From the NCBI RefSeq assembly GCF_900141885.1, contig NZ_FQYY01000004.1, positions 63,277-127,276 of the forward strand: a stretch of 64,000 nt of DNA, given 5' to 3'. Position 1 is the first letter of the stretch; each line of letters opens with the position of its first letter. Below the pieces are notes generated by a model. The model worked only from the letters and a program-made list of their open reading frames with translations. It made no database searches and was not told the DNA's origin. This DNA is from Mesonia phycicola (lineage in GTDB: Bacteria; Bacteroidota; Bacteroidia; Flavobacteriales; Flavobacteriaceae). Positions 61,291 through 64,000 of the stretch are shown one piece after another. The position numbers were made by a program, and so were the translations under genes.

Positions 61291-62844
61291 ATGAATAAGA
61301 TTAAAGTACTTTGGGTAGATGATGAAATAGATTTATTAAAACCACATATTATATTTTTAGAAAAAAAGAACTACGAAGTAACTACTTGCCAAAGTGGTAC
61401 AGAAGCTATTGAAGTAGTTGATAATCAAAATTTTGATATCGTTTTTTTAGATGAAAATATGCCAGGACTTACTGGCTTAGAAACCTTATCTGAAATTAAA
61501 GAAAAAAGAAATAATCTTCCGGTGGTAATGATTACCAAGAGTGAAGAAGAATATATTATGGAAGAAGCTATTGGTTCTAAAATAGCAGATTACTTAATTA
61601 AACCTGTAAACCCCAATCAAATTCTTTTAAGTCTTAAAAAGAATTTAGACCATTCGCGTTTAGTTTCAGAAAAAACAACCTCTAATTACCAACAAGAGTT
61701 TAGAAAAATAGCGATGGACATGTCTATGATTAACTCTTGGGAAGGCTGGTCTGAGCTATACCAAAAGCTTATTTATTGGGAATTAGAGTTAGAAAATATT
61801 GAAGACAACGGTATGTTTGAGATATTAGAATCTCAAAAATCTGAAGCAAACACACAGTTCTGTAAATTTGTAGAGAAAAATTACGTCTCTTGGTTTGCTG
61901 GAAATAATGAAGAAGCCCCTATTCTATCTCACCAATTATTTAAAAACAAAATTGTACCAGAACTAAGTGACAAACAACCTACATTACTTTTAGTTATAGA
62001 TAATTTGAGATATGACCAATGGAAAGCTTTTGAACCTATTATAAATAATTACTATAAAAAAGATAAAGAAAGTGCCTTCTCTAGTATTTTGCCTACAGCA
62101 ACACAGTACGCTAGAAATGCTATTTTTTCTGGTTTAATGCCATCTGATATGGAAAAACAATACCCTAATTGGTGGTTAAATGACACCGATGAAGGAGGAA
62201 AAAATATGCACGAAGAAGATTTTTTAATGGCGCAAATGAAGCGTTTAGGTCTTACTTACAAAACAGAATATTATAAAATAACAAGTTTAAAAAGCGGTAA
62301 AAGTTTAGTGCAAAATTTTAAACAACTTAAAGAAAATGATCTTACAGCAGTTGTTTACAACTTTGTAGATATGCTTTCTCACTCTAAAACTGAAATGGAA
62401 GTAATTAAAGAGTTAGCCTCTACAGATAAATCTTATAGATCTTTAACAGAGAGCTGGTTTAAAAACTCGCCTTTATTAGAAATGATACAAAAAGCGCAAC
62501 AATTAGGGTTTAAATTAATTATCACTACAGATCACGGGACAATTAATGTACAAAACCCTTCTAAAGTTATTGGAGACAAAAACACTAGTCTAAACTTACG
62601 TTATAAGACAGGCAAAAGCTTAACTTATGAAGATAAAGACGTTGTTGCATCTAAAAACCCTAAAGAATTTCATTTACCTAGTATAAATATGAGTAGCTCT
62701 TTTATCTTTGCTAAAGGAGACTTATTTTTTGCTTATCCTAATAATTATAACCATTACGTAAGTTATTACAGAAACACATATCAACACGGTGGAGTATCTT
62801 TAGAAGAAATGGTAATTCCTTTTGCTGTGCTTTCACCACGATAA
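61291..62844 (+). CDS. porX: PorX, response regulator with PglZ domain (T9SS regulator)
   Basis: The protein has 517 residues. The receiver domain (1-120) has VLWVDDEIDLL, the phosphorylated Asp in DIVFLDENMPGLTGL (about residue 54) and the Lys in YLIKPVNP. A helical linker leads to a PglZ/alkaline-phosphatase-like domain with metal ligands in LLLVIDNLRYDQWKAF, SILPTATQYARNAIFSG and LIITTDHGTINVQ. PorX works with the sensor PorY to control type IX secretion genes and phosphodiester hydrolysis in Bacteroidetes. It has no DNA-binding domain, as in the known PorX. It is transcribed with tsaE. Confidence 0.94.
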   Translation: MNKIKVLWVDDEIDLLKPHIIFLEKKNYEVTTCQSGTEAIEVVDNQNFDIVFLDENMPGLTGLETLSEIKEKRNNLPVVMITKSEEEYIMEEAIGSKIADYLIKPVNPNQILLSLKKNLDHSRLVSEKTTSNYQQEFRKIAMDMSMINSWEGWSELYQKLIYWELELENIEDNGMFEILESQKSEANTQFCKFVEKNYVSWFAGNNEEAPILSHQLFKNKIVPELSDKQPTLLLVIDNLRYDQWKAFEPIINNYYKKDKESAFSSILPTATQYARNAIFSGLMPSDMEKQYPNWWLNDTDEGGKNMHEEDFLMAQMKRLGLTYKTEYYKITSLKSGKSLVQNFKQLKENDLTAVVYNFVDMLSHSKTEMEVIKELASTDKSYRSLTESWFKNSPLLEMIQKAQQLGFKLIITTDHGTINVQNPSKVIGDKNTSLNLRYKTGKSLTYEDKDVVASKNPKEFHLPSINMSSSFIFAKGDLFFAYPNNYNHYVSYYRNTYQHGGVSLEEMVIPFAVLSPR

Positions 62845-62854
62845 AATTACTATT

Positions 62855-63262
62855 ATGGAAATCACTTATAGTTTAAATGAAATACCAAGCATAGCAGCAC
62901 AAATTATAAAAGTGTCTTCTTCACATAAGACACTTTTATTTTATGGTGAAATGGGTGCAGGAAAAACAACCTTAATAAAACAAATAACTAAACAACTAGG
63001 CTCTACAGATAGAGTTACAAGCCCCACCTTCTCTTTAGTGAATGAATATTTAGCAGATAAAGCTAAAGTTTACCATTTTGATTTTCATAGAATTGAAGAC
63101 GAAGAAGAAGCCTATGACATAGGTTTTGAAGATTATTTAAATAGCAAACAATGGGTACTTATAGAATGGCCAAGTAAAATTGAAAATTTACTCCCAGCAG
63201 AAAGCATAACTATAAGCATAGAAAAAATATCTAATGAAACAAGAAAAATAACAATTAGCTAG
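62855..63262 (+). CDS. tsaE: tRNA threonylcarbamoyladenosine ATPase TsaE
   Basis: The protein has 135 residues from the ATG at 62855. An earlier ATG at 62822 lies inside porX and adds only 11 residues. Walker A is FYGEMGAGKTTLIKQI. The family motifs VTSPTFSLVNEYLADKAKVYH, HFDFHRIEDEEEAYDIGF and VLIEWPSKI are all present. With TsaB and TsaD it makes t6A at tRNA position 37. It starts 10 bases after the porX stop. Confidence 0.93.
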   Translation: MEITYSLNEIPSIAAQIIKVSSSHKTLLFYGEMGAGKTTLIKQITKQLGSTDRVTSPTFSLVNEYLADKAKVYHFDFHRIEDEEEAYDIGFEDYLNSKQWVLIEWPSKIENLLPAESITISIEKISNETRKITIS

Positions 63263-63395
63263 CAAAAATCACATGTTAAATAGTGATTTTCAATAAACAA
63301 AATACTACACAATTAATTGATTTACAGTTTTTTAAGTTTACTTTAAAATGCAAAGGTACGGCAAACAAAATTCAAAATTTTAACAAATTTGATTC

Positions 63396-63403
63396 TACAT
63401 TTG
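63396..63403 (+). promoter_or_regulatory. Candidate -7 box before the small lipoprotein
   Basis: TACATTTG fits TAnnTTTG, 51 bases upstream of the ATG at 63455. No clear -33 box is found at the expected distance. Confidence 0.45.
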
Positions 63404-63454
63404 TACCAGAACAAAACGAAAAAACAACTATAACAAACTCTAAAATCAATTATT

Positions 63455-63613
63455 ATGAAATTAAAAAACGCTATCTTCGCAATTGCAACATTAGGATTTT
63501 TAGTAACATCTTGTACCCCACAATCAATCGATGAGCACACAACGCAAGACAACATCCAAAACGATGATTTCATCATCGACAAAGGTAAAATCAAAATCCC
63601 TACTAACGGGTAG
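63455..63613 (+). CDS. Small lipoprotein, 52 residues
   Basis: The frame MKLKNAIFAIATLGFLVTSC (lipobox VTSC), then TPQSIDEHTTQDNIQNDDFI and IDKGKIKIPTNG, is a complete small lipoprotein. It was read from sequence and is shorter than usual gene-calling cutoffs. The signal peptide and conserved-looking polar tail support it. The tail overlaps the next frame by 50 bases. Such small lipoproteins are common in flavobacteria and no function is known. Confidence 0.7.
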   Translation: MKLKNAIFAIATLGFLVTSCTPQSIDEHTTQDNIQNDDFIIDKGKIKIPTNG

Positions 63614-64000
63614 TATTATAGCGTTGCTGATAATTATATCACCATATTTATTTTATTCATATAGAAGTTTCCCAGATACAAAAATCTGGGAAACTGCTAT
63701 ATTTACCTATAAAAGTGGTTTTTATGATGGTGTAAATGTAAGTATGTGGACACTGTTAACTAAATTTGTGCCTCTCTACTTACTTACCGTTTGGTTTTTA
63801 ACTTGCAAACATTGGTGGTATCATGTTATTTTAATACCAATTGGAATGTATTTATTCCAATTAATCAGTGCACTGAATGATGATATTATATTTTTTGATG
63901 AAGTAGAAATCTGGTATCTTATTCCTGTTATGTCTGTTATTGTACCTTTAGTATATTTAATAAGAGCCAAAATTTTTGCTAGTATGCACAACCCTTCTTT
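63564..64000 (+). CDS. Membrane protein, unknown function (3' end beyond the window)
   Basis: An ATG at 63564, overlapping the end of the small lipoprotein in another frame, opens MISSSTKVKSKSLLTGSIIA and continues with no stop to the edge (145 codons). It has hydrophobic segments LLTGSIIALLIIISPYLFYS, FVPLYLLTVWFL, WYHVILIPIGMYLFQLI and IWYLIPVMSVIVPLVYLI, so at least four membrane helices. No family is recognised. Overlap with the lipoprotein gene suggests co-expression. Confidence 0.6.
   Translation, partial: MISSSTKVKSKSLLTGSIIALLIIISPYLFYSYRSFPDTKIWETAIFTYKSGFYDGVNVSMWTLLTKFVPLYLLTVWFLTCKHWWYHVILIPIGMYLFQLISALNDDIIFFDEVEIWYLIPVMSVIVPLVYLIRAKIFASMHNPS

Noticed and set aside
63283-63534. 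Plus-strand frame of 83 codons after tsaE
   Set aside because: It overlaps the promoter and start of the small lipoprotein in another frame and has no protein-like features.
63343-63594. Minus-strand frame of 83 codons at the right end
   Set aside because: It lies antisense to the small lipoprotein, which has a signal peptide, a lipobox and a promoter box. The minus frame has none.

Overview
The window comes from a low-GC member of the Bacteroidetes, most likely a marine-type Flavobacteriaceae. The support is the PorX regulator of type IX secretion, a fused lpxC-fabZ gene, BfmA/MobB/MobC-type mobilization genes, promoters of the TAnnTTTG (-7) type, and many short-signal lipoproteins. The species cannot be named from the sequence alone.

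Region 1 (1-6332, minus strand) holds the start of a secreted protein that runs off the left edge, a giant secreted RHS-type surface protein, and a lipoprotein. Region 2 (6529-17039, minus) is a tight 12-gene cluster for a type II secretion / type IV pilus-like machine: secretin, assembly ATPase, inner-membrane platform protein, stand-alone prepilin peptidase, three prepilin-like proteins, GspL/M/C-like (PilN/O/P-like) alignment proteins, an integral lipoprotein with three FN3-like repeats, and a PilX-like protein. The RHS-type protein and the lipoprotein lie just downstream and are candidate clients.

Region 3 (17112-29766) is a decayed mobilizable island ending at a tRNA-Arg gene. It carries mobC (internal deletion), mobB (frameshift), mobA, a probable oriT, a small pseudogene with two lesions, a RadC-like gene, ssb, a 176-bp imperfect palindrome, coding remnants, a cargo pair (AlbA_2-domain ATPase plus KAP NTPase), a membrane protein, and a tyrosine integrase killed by a stop codon and a frameshift.

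Region 4 (29888-37109) is ordinary chromosome: an aldehyde dehydrogenase, a conserved small protein, corA, a TVP38-type membrane protein, truA, cysE-cysM and a DUF2461 gene. Region 5 (36.3-43.5 kb) is full of short palindromic repeats, and a GIY-YIG nuclease gene sits between arrays of them. Remnants of the same unit fill most gaps in the histidine operon (hisG-D-C-B-H-A-F-IE plus a thiamine pyrophosphokinase, 46784 down to 38075). That operon is preceded by a clear attenuator: an 18-residue leader peptide with six His codons, a 12-bp terminator, and a predicted antiterminator pairing.

Region 6 (47011-61256, minus) holds an SPFH protein, a VWA protein, fabG, an M16 protease, sucD, and a lipid A block (lpxD, lpxC-fabZ, lpxA, efp, a second lpxD-like gene) behind an HD phosphohydrolase. 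Region 7 (61291-64000, plus) holds porX, tsaE, a 52-residue lipoprotein and a partial membrane protein overlapping it.
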